The translations under genes and the position numbers were made by a program. From positions 20,900,501-20,964,500 of the forward strand of contig CM027385.1 in NCBI GenBank assembly GCA_015680905.1: 64,000 nucleotides of DNA, read 5' to 3'. The DNA comes from Coptis chinensis. Lineage: Eukaryota; Streptophyta; Magnoliopsida; Ranunculales; Ranunculaceae. Positions 33,189-44,459 of the stretch are shown here, piece after piece. Position 1 is the first letter of the stretch; every line of letters starts with the position of its first letter. Under the pieces are notes generated by a model. It searched no databases and was not told the origin of the DNA. It saw only the letters and a list, made by a program, of their open reading frames with translations.

Positions 33189-33677
33189 TTGTTGGCGTCA
33201 TTTTCTATGTCGTACTACTGTCAGGTATTAAGGTTATCAACTGATCGATTAAGTAAATATGTCTTTTATTTAGAACGAAGGCAAAAGGTGATGAACAATG
33301 TTCAAGTCCCATCAACTAATGCTAAGAGGAATCGATCAACGCGATCAAGCAATCAATCCAATGCTAGGAAACTGCGAAAAAAATCAATTGGAGAGGGTAT
33401 GGAAGAGGTAATTCATGGCATGGAAACTGTTGCGGTTTCTGAAAATTCAAATATGAAGAAACAAATTACTGGGTTCTAGTGTTGAACATCTGAAGAAGCA
33501 AAGATCATTGCTGAATTAGAAAATGTGCCTGACCTAGATAGCATTACTTTCATTAAAGCTTTAGAGCTCCTTGATGATGACAAAAAAGCAAGGGTGTTCA
33601 TGGTGTTAAGGCTAGAGAGGCGTAGGGAATGGTTGCTATATCATCTAGCCAAAAATGATTTGGAATGTAGGAACTAA
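33189..33677 (+). pseudogene. Remnant of a Myb/SANT-like DNA-binding protein (C-terminal part)
   Basis: Open for 96 codons from 33189 with a basic region (AKRNRSTRSSNQSNARKLRKK), then continuing in a shifted frame as EEAKIIAELENVPDLDS, FIKALELLDDDKKARVFMVL and RRREWLLYHL to a stop at 33677. The '..ALELL.D..KA..FM.L...RR.WL' ending resembles the C-terminal helix of plant Myb/SANT-like proteins linked to Harbinger-type elements. The Myb domain itself was not seen, and a frame change separates the two parts. A short N-terminus-like frame (31878-31962) and an AG border at 32833 suggest a spliced gene cut by the MITE at 32311. Identification is tentative. Confidence 0.35.
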
Positions 33678-33884
33678 AGTGGTGATCCATTTTGTGTTTG
33701 TTGCTTGAAACTAAATATCTTTTCAAAATCATTCGGTTAGCTTTAGTTAGTTTTTGCCTATAAATTTAGAATGTGGATCTTTGGATGCTAATGTGATTAT
33801 CCATTGTATATGGTGCTGAAAATGTATATTTTGTTCGGTTCATTAGTTGCTTTGGTTGTTTATGAGTCCCATTTAGATGACTGC

Positions 33885-34250
33885 CGGACCCCAATTTGTG
33901 TTGGGCAGACTCCCACAAAAAAACAATTATTACAAGTGTGCCATTGGTTTCAAAAAATCTAAAAAAAAACCATTATTACAAGTATGCCATTGGTCCCCAA
34001 AAAATTGAATTCGAAACCCCAAACTTAAACGACCGGATAGGTCGTTTGGGACTTAGTACAAACGACTTGACCACACCGTCTAAGTCCCAAACGACCTAAG
34101 AGCCCAAAAAACATAACTTTATATTTTTTCAAAGTTCAAATCCCAAATGACATGGCCACATCGTTTTGGACTAAGTCCAAATGGTGTGGCCATATCGTTG
34201 GAGACTTAGTCCAAACGGTGTGGCCATATCGTTGGGGATTTTTAGGATAG
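33885..34250 (+). repeat. Inner-end repeat with AAACGAC units, copy B in the spacer
   Basis: Direct copy of 31230-31620 about 2.65 kb downstream, with the same order (ACCCCAATTTGTGTTGGGCA, two ATTATTACAAGT units, GTCGTTTGGGACTTAG, AAAGTTCAAATCCCAAA, then GGTGTGGCCATATCGTTG twice). It sits alone, without the rest of the arm. Confidence 0.8.
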
Positions 34251-34433
34251 AACTAAAACGCATGACCCAGCACAAAAAAAACGTCCGAAGTCGACTGTGA
34301 TTGGTTGGTAGAAATAAAATAACAAGTTAAACTCTCTCTCTATCTCCTCTCTCCTGTTTTCTCTCTCTACACCAGCCAATCACAGCCGACTTCGGATGGT
34401 TTTTTTGTGCTGGTCCATGTGGTGTAGTCGCCA

Positions 34434-34672
34434 GGCTAAATCTACTGTGCGCGAGATGTATCGTGCGCCCTCACATCTGGGCCACTCACACACAAGGAGT
34501 GAGCGTGTATTGCATCACGAAGTACTGCATCTGTGGTCTCTAAGATGTATCGTGCGCAGGATGTGGGGCCTTTGGATCAAGATTGCGCGGATGCAATACA
34601 CACACAACCCCGTGGATGAGTGGCCCGGATGTGAGGGCGTACCATACATCTCGCCGCGCCGATGGATTTAGC
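34434..34672. mobile_element. Fold-back copy of the GGCTAAATC short element
   Basis: Both ends read GGCTAAATC (right end as GATTTAGCC). The left and right halves are near reverse complements: CTCACATCTGGGCCACTCAC against GTGGCCCGGATGTGAGGGCG, and GCGTGTATTGCATC against GATGCAATACACAC. It is a head-to-head pair of the ~140-bp element best delimited at 41318-41472. The arms could form a hairpin of over 100 bp. No exact target duplication is visible. Confidence 0.75.
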
Positions 34673-34679
34673 CCAAAAA

Positions 34680-35235
34680 AATAAAGGGAGCTTGTGTAAG
34701 TACTCTCCGTTCTACACCCGATTACGTGTCCACACATCATCGGTTCCACCACCGTTAAGTACCAAGTCATCGTCGTTGTCCCCTAAACACCAAACCTCTA
34801 CAATTGATTAGGCTATTTCATTATGACTGCTATTTGATTAGGACTGCTACAAACAAACAAATTGATTATGTTCTCGTTTAATTGCAGTATAACCGTACTA
34901 CATTGGCGATAAATCGAAACTACATTGTTTATTTAAAGAACAAGCATAATAAACCAGAATCGATAATAAACTAGAAAGATTGATGTCTGACATGAATGGG
35001 AGAATGGAGTGATTGCCGATGGTTGGGATTCTTTTGACAAATAATAACTTCTCTTCACTGAAATCATTACCCCAAGGATCTTGTCATTGCATTCAAAACT
35101 GCAATATTTTTACGTGGGAAGGTCAACGAAAAACGGGTGACGGTAATGTAGTGAATAGTGAATACAATTTGTCCAACGAATACGTCCTCGGTTCACTCCA
35201 CAACCTGTTGTCGTAATCATGTAAAACCCTAAATT
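34680..35235. other. No recognised gene
   Basis: Unremarkable AT-rich DNA between the fold-back element and the minus-strand reading frame at 35236. No repeats or domains recognised. Confidence 0.4.
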
Positions 35236-35640
35236 CTAATTTCTCAGTAGCATTGTTCTCCTCACCTCGAACACGAACATAATAGCAATAGTACCATTAA
35301 ACCGAAGCGGTTTATGCGACTTTGGTGGGGATTTAGTCTGCCATCCTCGCCCAAGATTCAAGGGCAATGTTAAATACCAATATGCCTTCCTCATAAAGAG
35401 ACCAGTGAAGATATCCTTTTGCAGCCACCGCGGGCTGCTTCCTGATGCGTTCAACCTTCTCCATTCCAAACTTCGGGAATCAAACAATTCAACATACTTG
35501 ATGCGAGATAGCTTCATTTTATCTGCTCGGGTAGGCCTTACAGAGTTGAATTTGGGATCTGACAGTCGAAACATAATGGTTCCATTGAATTCACCAACAA
35601 CATTCCATGGGATTTTGCAAAGAATCTAACCCTAGGAGTA
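35236..35640 (-). CDS. Unidentified minus-strand reading frame, possible gene fragment
   Basis: Open for 112 codons from ATG 35574, and the frame is open further upstream to about 35640 (a VGEFNGT-like stretch). The peptide has gene-like composition (KYVELFDSRSLEWRRLNASG; RKAYWYLTLPLNLGRGWQ) but no family was recognised. Similar GEFNGT and RFNGTIAI words suggest an internal repeat. It lies in the spacer just before a partial arm copy (35640-36105), so it could be host sequence carried with the elements. Confidence 0.25.
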
Positions 35641-36105
35641 TGATTTGATACTCATGACATACTTTCTTGGATATGACTATTCATATGGCATACTATCATG
35701 TATGTCAAACATATTGATATAGACAATTATTTGTATATACTAATTTTTAGCGAAGAGTTTTTAATGGCATACTTTACTACGTATAATGCTTTGTGAGTTT
35801 TGAGTGTTAATGAAGTGAGCTAGGATTTTGCAGCTTCCATGGAGCCTTGGAGGAATGAATGTTGCACACAGCACACATAATGAATGGTACGAGTTAGGAA
35901 AATTTTCTAGTAGGGTGGAGTCCAATAGCTACACAATAGCAGTTTGGATAGTGATGGACAAATATGATGATCTATTTTAGATGATACTTAGGCACCAAGC
36001 TTTTTGGATAAGTGTGTAACTTCGGAACATAAATAATTCCAAAATATAAATAATTTCGAAAAAGAGAAGCAATGAAATCCCAAGTAATGGCATCTAATCT
36101 CGAGT
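35640..36105 (+). repeat. Partial arm copy in the spacer
   Basis: Direct copy of the inner arm (30395-30900): most of the ~190-bp block (GACATACTTTCTTGGATATG, CATACTATCATGTATGTCAA), then ATAATGCTTTGTGAGTTTTG, then GGAGCCTTGGAGGAATGAAT and GGTACGAGTTAGGAAAATTT, ending in TTCGAAAAAGAGAAGCAATG with internal deletions relative to the arms. Confidence 0.8.
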
Positions 36106-38400
36106 CCAAGTAAACAATTAGTAGTTAATCTTACTTATCGATTTTGTTTACAATCATTATCTCACTGTTTTTATTGCTCTACCTATCACTAGTCTGCAAC
36201 GTTTTGCAACATATTAATTCTTGAACATGAACTATAAGTAAAATACTTTACTCCATGTAACTAATTGAAGTCATAACCATGGAAATTCCTGCTTCTGAAG
36301 AGTCTTGAGCTAGACCTAATGCCCTAGTAGGTCTACGGTTTAGCGAATCAACATTTAGAAGAACATATGAAATGTGCATGTTTAGAATCAATAGTAAGAG
36401 CTCACCAACACCTGATGCAAAGACAATAGTGTTAAGGTATTACAAATCTAAAGGCTACATTCTATTGACTTGTTCAATAACCCTAGAAACCTAATACAAA
36501 TATATACATACCCCAAATATATGCCCTGCAGTTGATTACAATACCCTTACAGAATGACCTAAATATCCTTATTATCGTAACAAAGGTAATGCAAGGAAAG
36601 ATGCAAGCAATAAGCGTTTCAAGTTTTTCTGATTCCATAGAGATGGAGGTAATCAGTACAATGCTATGATGCAAAGAACACTTTCGTGCAAGCAATTATA
36701 TTACGTTGAGAGCGTAAATGGGAAAGGCTTAGTCAAATGCAAGTGTTAAGAGATCGACCTCTTATTTTCTTATAGTTAACTAAACTGCAAGAAAAATCGA
36801 GCACCACAAACAGCTCCAACAGGCTTGTTTAAGAAGTGTGAATGCAGTAAATGTAATGTTTTTGTTCTTTTTGTTATGAAAATGTTAGGGGTTTGGGCTG
36901 ACCCAAACCTGCATTCAATGAGTTGTATCCCAAGACAGTCTTTTTTCCACAATACAATCAGTAGGCTTTCATTCAATTGGAGAGTAGAGTACAAAATTGC
37001 ATCCCCAGGCATACTCAAATACATTACAAATTGAAAAAGAGATGAATGATATGGAAGATAATATTTATAAGCAATATTGAGTATTTGATAGTTTAGTACG
37101 CATGACAATAGAGCATTAAAGCTTATTGTTTTTAATACCCATTTTCTACCAATGTAGTATCACTTGCCTTTAGTTAGAGCTATACCAAGCAAAAGCCCTG
37201 ACCTAGCATTGTTCCCAAAACACTATCCTCCAATATCATCAATTTACCTTTTAAGTCTGTTTGAAACCCTAACTACTCTAGTAAGTTAGCCACATATCCC
37301 AAATGATGGGTATGAGATACTAGGAACTGCCCAAGGATTAAAAAAGAAAAGAAAAAAGGTAACTTAAGTTAAAGAGAATGTACATCAAAATCAAGAAATT
37401 TAGATACAATTCAAACAAATGGGGATATTATATCCAACCATAATTGGGTCAACCATCCCAGGTCTGTCTCCAATTGTCTCGCCTACCACATTATTTTCTT
37501 TCTCTCAAAAGAGACAACTCACTAACAAGACAAGTAAACAAACCTAATCTCACCTTCACAAACTTGAGACGTGGCTATATGCAATGCAACACATCCCGTG
37601 CACCTAGTATAAAATGTTTGGTGCGAGAGTGGTATTGTATCCTGACATGGATATAACACCATGACATAACCGATGTGTACCAGTCCGGTCAACATATGGG
37701 GATTGGGTTAGCTGTAGCAATGAAATCACATAACATGGAACAATCTATTTATTTTCCGTGACTCTTAAGCCTAAGCAATTTATGCATCATTTATATAGAA
37801 AAAGTTATCAGGGTCCCCTTTGGGGCATACTGGTTGTGGAACGCACCTGTGGTGACTCGATGACGCGAGTCCTCCGAACAAGCCAAGTTGCCACCCACAA
37901 CACAAAAGATAACACAAGTGCGAAAGCTTTGTAACAAAACTAAACACCACTGCTTCATCGTGTGGTGCCATTTACACAAGTTAATATATATAACAAACTT
38001 AAAGAAACTACAAATTGTCCAAAATACATGATGAACAACAACAAAATTATACACGACCAGGAATATTTAATGTAGTCCTACTCTAATTACGAAAGTATGG
38101 TCGGACATAGAATGAACACCTAAGTGTAAACACACTAAGCAAACATAGATGACCAAGTGAAGTAGTCCTAGTCTGCATCGGACTCGTCCTGCATATATAT
38201 AGCGTTTTTTAATTATTGGCTAAATATTGTAGATATTTTTGGTAGTACCCTATCGGGTTGCATATTTATTTTTTCTATGTATACTTTGGACAAATTTATC
38301 TAGTTTTCATGGAATTTAAACCTTTGTACCATATATGTAGAATGTATATGACATGATTTGGTCGATGGTGAATTTTAACTAACTTAAATACGACACATTT
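36106..38400. other. No recognised gene
   Basis: Mixed AT-rich sequence. Short open frames (for example 36776-37108 minus and 37444-37656 plus) lack family signatures. No MITE ends, palindrome arrays or RNA genes recognised. Confidence 0.4.
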
Positions 38401-38403
38401 TAA

Positions 38404-38645
38404 TATGGCTAAATCCATCAGTACATTTTCTTTACCATGGGTTGCAAGTGAATAAGTATCTTGTCTTGCGAGATGTATGGTACGCCTCACATCTCGCCCA
38501 CTCATCACGAGGGAGGTGTGTGTGTATTGCATCAATGGTCTTGATCCAAAGGCCCTCACATCTCACAAGACTACTTCTTAATATATGGCTAAATCTATCA
38601 GACATTTTCTTTACCATGGGTTGCAAGTGAATAAGTATTTGGTTC
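38404..38645. repeat. GGCTAAATC short element copy with 55-bp flanking duplication
   Basis: A ~55-bp word beginning GGCTAAATC and running through TTTACCATGGGTTGCAAGTG occurs at 38406-38460 and 38586-38640. Between them is a copy of the short element (GCGAGATGTATGGTACGCC, GTGTGTATTGCATC, CTTGATCCAAAGGCCC). Confidence 0.7.
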
Positions 38646-38649
38646 TACT

Positions 38650-39980
38650 ATCTTGAGGCCTCGTTCTTGTGAGTGAATAGGTCCGTTCCAGTACCAATGC
38701 TTCAAAGTGGGTCGCTTGAGGACGGACAGAAACCAACCAAACTCCCTTTTGTCCCCGTAACCCCAAAGCCTAGATCGTTACATCTCGCTCACTTGAAAAT
38801 ACGTCCAATTTACTCAAGAAACAAGACTTTTTTTTTTTTCGCTCTATTATTTTTTAGAGTTTATGAGGAAATTGGAACACCCCCATAATTTCAAGCGAAA
38901 TAAAATCATTGTGAAGTAAACACCCTTGAACCAACCAAAATTATAACAGTATGAAGATACTAATTTCAAACAAATAAGATGAAAATAAAGTATCTTCAAA
39001 CCAAGCAAAACCGAACAATGTCGATATATTAAATTCACATCAATAACTAACAAAATATAAAACATCCTCGTAAAACATACCTTTGAAGCAAGAAAATCAA
39101 AGCGTAATCAATGCAAGCAAAATCTAAGCAAATGTAAAACGAAAAACCATAAATTAAGAGAGAGATGAAAAACAATTTGTTAACAATTAATGGAGAGATG
39201 AGTGGAGTATTCTACTTACCCTAGCTAGTTTAGAATATCGCATTGCAGCCAGTTAAAAAAGAGTGTACTACTAGCCCGAGTGAGGCGTTGAGGGAGAGAG
39301 GAGAGAAAGGGAGGTTTTGTTTCCTCATATATGAGCGATTGAGCGGGGATATTGAGGTTTCAAAAGGATTCAAAATAATGATAGAGCGGGATTTTTTGGT
39401 TTCCAAATTTCGCCAAATTTTTAGGGTTGCTTTGGTTTCCTTCTTTTCAAAAAATTTTGAAATTTGCATTGACCAGTATGACCCTATGAAATTTGAGTAT
39501 CATAAGTTAGAACCGATGGAAATTTGACTAAATTTCATTCAACCTTACCCGATATGGGTCAAAGTCAGAACTAGTTTTTTGACCGGATCAGGTTAGACCA
39601 CTAGTTCAAATAAAACCGTGAGCGGTTCTTTGTTAGAGAAAAATCGCTAGCCATTAGTTTTGGTACAGTACGCACTCCAAAGACATCGTAGATTTAGCGA
39701 TATGATTATAACCTGTAATTATAATGGCTCAATTATAATTGAGGCAACTAAAGGAAGTATTTGGTTGAATCAACATGGCCAGGTTAATTGAAAACTCCAA
39801 AGTTAAACACGTTTTTTAACATTTGAACAACCGAGTTGACCGGTTCATCAGTTCAAAACTTGAATCGGGCAGTTCAAACTTCAAACCATAGTACAAAATA
39901 TCAGGATATGAGTGTTTATCGATACTCAATTTCTTGATATGTATCATGGATATATCCCCATCTTTGGGGACATTTTACAT
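38650..39980. other. No recognised gene
   Basis: Includes a GGACAGAAACCAACCAAACT stretch (near 38730) like part of the GTGAGCGGAG repeat, and a purine-rich leader-like stretch (39280-39330). No protein family recognised. Confidence 0.4.
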
Positions 39981-39988
39981 TGTTTGAT

Positions 39989-40396
39989 GGGAGGGGTTCA
40001 AGGTACATATCTTATCTTAACACTTAAACAAACTCAAAATTGTTAGGGCATTTATAAGTTTTGGATTAGGCTAATTTTTTGTGGATATGATTTTCTAACT
40101 ATTTTAAACATTGTCACAAATATTTTAAAAAATATATGCTCATATATTATAAACTTGCTAAATACAATATCAACAATGGTGAAAATGAACGGTCTACAAT
40201 TAGCCAAATTTTGTAAATTGTTAACTACATTAAACAAGTTTTGAATTTTTGGATATTTTTATTATTTGTGAGAATGTTTAGAATAGTTAGGAGATCATAT
40301 CAACAAAAAATTGGCCTAATTCAAAACTTATAAATGCCCTAACGATTTTGAGTTTGTTTACGTGTTAAGCTAAAATATGTCCCTAGAACCCCTCCC
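39989..40396. mobile_element. Mutator-type MITE, 408 bp, perfect 9-bp TSD
   Basis: The 9-bp target duplication TTGTTTGAT is perfect at 39980-39988 and 40397-40405. The terminal inverted repeats start GGGAGGGGTTC and pair for about 130 bp (for example AAACAAACTCAAAA, TTAGGGCATTTATAAGTTTT). Nine-bp duplications and long TIRs are the mark of the Mutator superfamily. With no coding capacity, it depends on a transposase in trans. Confidence 0.9.
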
Positions 40397-40442
40397 TTGT
40401 TTGATATGGAAATATCGTAGATATATCTAAAGCAATCTACTA

Positions 40443-40880
40443 TCTATATACTAAAGCAGAGACCTATTGTATTTTATATCCTACAATCCCACGTACATGG
40501 GATCTCTTTGGAAGGTTTGAGTATATTTCCAATTCTTATATTTGGAGAGTTTGAGTGTATTTCCAATTCTTATCTATTTGATTAAATAAAAATAAAAAAA
40601 GATACTAGAAAATATGTGATTTGTAGAAGGTAATTTCCTATTACGAATCAAACACTTTTAGTGTTCCAATTCTTATATATTTGATCAAATAAAAAAAATA
40701 CTGTAAATTAGGTGATTTGTAGAAACTAATTCCCTATTACAAATCATACAATTTTAGTGTCTATGATAAAGCACCGACATATTTTTTTGAATATATCCTT
40801 AACATGGCCTCAAAACACAGTTATTATACAAAAAATAACATCACAAAATAACAGCAAAACAATAATGACAAATATTTTAA
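40443..40880 (+). mobile_element. Helitron-type 5' end
   Basis: TCTATATACTAAAGCAGAGA preceded by TA at 40441 matches the usual plant Helitron 5' terminus (TCTMTAYTA followed by AAAGCAGAG-like words). Two ~130-bp internal copies of 'CCAATTCTTAT..TTTGAT' follow. No helicase or Rep domain was seen, so it is non-autonomous. The 3' hairpin/CTRR end was not located, so the right border is open. Confidence 0.6.
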
Positions 40881-41317
40881 AATATGTATTCTAAATGAAA
40901 CTAACGTCAAAAAACAATTAATGGGGAATCAAAAACTGGATGCAAATGTATCGAACTAACCTCAAATAATATTTAACAATAAATTGGAAACTGGATGCAA
41001 GTGCAAGCATCGAACTAATCTTAAAAAGTAATTAATATAAAATCGGAATATGGATACAACTACATTAAACTAACCTCAAAGAATAATTAACAAGAAATCA
41101 AAACTTGGATGGAAATACATCAAACTAACATGAAAAAATAATTGTTGGAAAATCGAAAATTGGATGCAAATGCATTGAGCTAACTGCTAACCCTCGAAGA
41201 TTAAATTAACGGGAAATCGGAAATTTGTTGCAACTGCATTGAACTAACCTCAAAGAAAAATTAATTATAAATTGGAAACATATAATGCAAATGTGTGGAA
41301 CTAATCTTATAAAATAA

Positions 41318-41472
41318 GAGTTAGTCTTGGTCATCTTTGTATGGTATGCATGCAGTATGGGCCTTTGGATCAAGATACTTCTTTGATGAAATACACCCAC
41401 CCTCTGTGTGTGATCGAGTGGCCCGAGATGTATCTCACAAGACGATACATCTCAAGCACCATAGATTTAGCC
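41318..41472. mobile_element. 155-bp MITE with perfect 9-bp TSD
   Basis: Inserted in the minisatellite. The target duplication ATAAAATAA is perfect at 41309-41317 and 41473-41481. The right end reads GGCTAAATCTATGG in reverse complement and the left GAGTTAGTCTTGG, a weak inverted repeat. The 9-bp duplication points to Mutator-type mobilisation. It contains GGGCCTTTGGATCAAG and GAGTGGCCCGAGATGTAT. Confidence 0.8.
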
Positions 41473-43000
41473 ATAAAATAATTAACGGAAATCAGAAACC
41501 GGATGCAACCTTTTTGAACTAATCTAAAAAAATACACTAGATGCAAAACCTCAATAAGTAATTAATGGGAAATCGAACCGGTTGCAAATTAATTGAACTA
41601 ACCTCAAACAATAACTAACCTCAAATAATAATTTACATTTATTGAATTTGGATTAATACAATAATTATCTGAATGCAAGTGCATGGAACTGACCTCGAAG
41701 AACAATTAACAAGAAATTGAAAATTGGATGCAAATGTATTAAACTAACCGAAAAAAGAATAATTAATGAGAAATCATAAATTTGATGCAATTGCATTGAA
41801 CTGCTCTCAAAAAATAAATAACGGGAATTGGAAATTGGATGCAACTGCATTGAACTAACATCAAAATATAAATAACGGAAAATCATAAACTGGATGCAAA
41901 TACATTGAACTAACCTCAAAACATAGTTGGGTTATATGTTGTGGGAATATCTCGATAAGTATAGTTTTGCATTTAAAATGGTGTTTATCTTATCTCTTTC
42001 CGTATGATTGGGATATCCTTGCTATTCAAGTAGCTTCAATATATATGAACTTCGCCTTATTAGGTAATCTCACAAAACTTCAATCAAACTTCTATTATTA
42101 AACAACAAAATGAAGTTGAGGGGTTTTATCAAAGGTGAGGTTTTTTTTTTTTTAATGGAGAGTGAGATTTTCACGTTATAAGAAATTTGGTCGAGTAATC
42201 AATATAATATTAATATATAATAGTTATGCATATTTGCAAATATTTTTTAGAATAATTAATATAACAACACCCGTTTGTAGATAATATTTGAAGATTCCAC
42301 ATAGCGAGCCATGCATAATTTAAAGAATAATTAACGGAAAATCGGGAACTGGATAATCTTCGATGATCCCACATAGAAAATTAAGCATAATTTATTTTTT
42401 ATGTCATGTTTGCAAGGGCATGTACTACAAATGGATTAGTAGAAGTTGGTATTACACACCACATTGGATAATTATAAGAAAGTCGGAAACTCGATTCAAA
42501 TACATAACTAAGCTCAAAGAGTAATTAACGGGAAATCGGAAACTTTATGCAAATGCAATAAACTAAACTCAAAAAGTAATTAACTATAAATCGGAAACTG
42601 GATGCAATTGCATTAAACTAACGTCAGAGAATAACTAACGGGAAATCATAAATTGGATGCAAATCCTTGAAAATATATTTAACGGGAAATCGGAAACGGT
42701 ATGCAAATACATCAAACAAACTTCAAATAATAATTAATGGGAAACTGGAAATTGGATACAAATGTATTAAACTTAACTCAAAAAATAATTAATAGAAAAT
42801 TAAAAACTGAATGCAACTGCATTGAACTAACCTCATAGAATAATTAGTGGGGAATCAGAAACTAAATGCAAATGCATTTAAATAACCTCAAAGAATAGTT
42901 AACGGGAAATCAAAAACCGGATATAATTGTATCGAACTAATCTCAAATCATAAATAATCAGAAACTAGATGCAGATCTATTGAACTAACCTTAAAAAGTT

Positions 43001-43142
43001 GAGCATGTCTTTAGTGCTGCTTGGTCGTATGGGCCTTTGGATCAAGTACTTTTGCATTGCAATACACACTCACCCCGCACTGTGTATGAGTGGCCCGGAT
43101 GTGATGGCACACCATACATCACAGCACCATATAGATTTAGCC
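43001..43142. mobile_element. 142-bp MITE of the same family, perfect 9-bp TSD
   Basis: Target duplication TAAAAAGTT at 42992-43000 and 43143-43151. Left end GAGCATGTCTTTAG, right end ATAGATTTAGCC. Same interior as the 41318 copy (GGGCCTTTGGATCAAG, GAGTGGCCCGGATGTGATGG). It is also in the minisatellite. Confidence 0.82.
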
Positions 43143-43674
43143 TAAAAAGTTATTAACGGAAATCTGAAACGATCCAAATGCAATGAACTAATCTCAAAGA
43201 CTAATTAGCGAAACATTGAAAAATGGATGAAACTGCATTGAACTAACCTAAATGAATAATTAACGGAATTTTATAAATTTGATGTAACTACATTGAACTA
43301 ACCTCAAAAATAATTAACGGAAATCGGAAACTTGATGCAAATGCATTAAACTAACCTCAAAAGAACAATTAACATTAAATCGAAATGGATGCAACTGCAT
43401 TGAACTAGCCTCAAAGAATAATTAACAGAAAATAAAAAAACTGGATGCAATCAGTACTAAACTAAAATCGAGATTAACTAACGGAAATCAGAAATTGGAT
43501 GCAAATGCATTGAAATAACCTCAAAAAATAATTAACTAGAAATCGGAAGCTAGTCGGATGTAATTGCATCATGACCTCAAAACATAAATGTCTACCTTTT
43601 TAGCCTTCTCCGTGAGTAATTAGGAACCCAAAATGAAAGTGAGTTTATGTAGCACTGCATATTTAAAATGGCTA

Positions 43675-43773
43675 AATCTACTTGTCTTGTGAGATGTATG
43701 GTATGCCCTCACATCTGGGCCACTCACACCTGAGAGGTGAGGGTGTATTGCATCAAAGAAGTCTTGATCCAAA
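43675..43773. mobile_element. Partial copy of the GGCTAAATC short element
   Basis: Starts GGCTAAATCTACTTGTCTTG and runs to TCTTGATCCAAA in the opposite orientation to the two minisatellite copies. It ends early, so one terminus is missing. Confidence 0.7.
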
Positions 43774-44067
43774 AATATGTATTTATTTATTAATTAATTA
43801 ATTTAATTATTTATTTAAAAATTCAACTGGATTGGATTTGGGATATGTGGGCCCTTGATTTATGGGCCCGAAGTGCATGTTGGGCTTGGGTTTCAAACCC
43901 AAATATATATTCATACTTTTCCAGATAATAGGGTTCTTAGAAAAATAAAATAAAATAAAAAGAGAAGGGGAGATAAAAGCTTGTTGGCTAGAGCATTGGA
44001 GTGCGACGATTCGGATTAGGAGGGATTCATCGAGCTTTTAATACAGGTGAGTGGTTATATTGATGGT

Positions 44068-44263
44068 GCGTAGGTAATGTGGGCCTTTGGATCACTACTT
44101 TTGCCATGCAATACACACGCACCCCTTGGTATGAGTGGCCCAGATTTGTTAGCATACCATACGACTGCAACACCATAGATTTAGCCATATTTTTTAAGGC
44201 TAAATCTATGGTCTTGTGCGCCATCATCTCGCCACTCATACCAAAGGGGGTGCGTGTGTATTC
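44068..44263. mobile_element. Fold-back pair of the GGCTAAATC short element
   Basis: A forward half (GGGCCTTTGGATCAC through CCATAGATTTAGCC) is followed after ~11 bp by an inverted half (GGCTAAATCTATGG through GGGGGTGCGTGTGTATT). Here the GGCTAAATC ends face inward, the reverse of the 34434 pair. A ~15-bp word GTGAGTGGTTATATT flanks both sides (44047 and 44270). Confidence 0.75.
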
Positions 44264-44369
44264 TGAGGGTGAGTGGTTATATTTTAAATTGGACTCGAGA
44301 TCTCGAGATCTCTACAACCGGGTGCAGAGATCATCTCAGAATCGTGTTATCTCGCCGTTGATCGAATCC

Positions 44370-44458
44370 GAGATGTGTGTGTGTGCCTCGATATCCGTGT
44401 GTGTGCTCGAGATGTGTGTGTGTGTGCTCGAGATACGAGATGTGTGTGTGTGTGATAC
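44370..44458. repeat. TG microsatellite with GCTCGAGAT spacers
   Basis: Several (TG)5-8 runs are separated by CTCGAGATACGAGATG-type words. It makes a false Cys/Val-rich open frame in the 44079-44792 stretch. Confidence 0.85.
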
Positions 44459-44459
44459 G

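Larger units (their letters stand above)
40880..43580. repeat. Minisatellite, ~55-bp unit, several dozen copies
   Basis: The unit contains AATTAACGGGAAATCGGAAA, CTGGATGCAAATGCATTGAA and CTAACCTCAAA in series, with diverged copies throughout. It is interrupted by two TIR elements (41318-41472 and 43001-43142) and by unique DNA around 41930-42300. It follows the Helitron-type end directly; minisatellites are common inside plant Helitrons. Open frames in it are repeat artefacts. Confidence 0.85.

Noticed and set aside
35236-35640. Assignment to an F-box/kelch protein
   Set aside because: The VELFDSRSLEWRR stretch is only loosely similar to such proteins and no second motif supports it; left unidentified.
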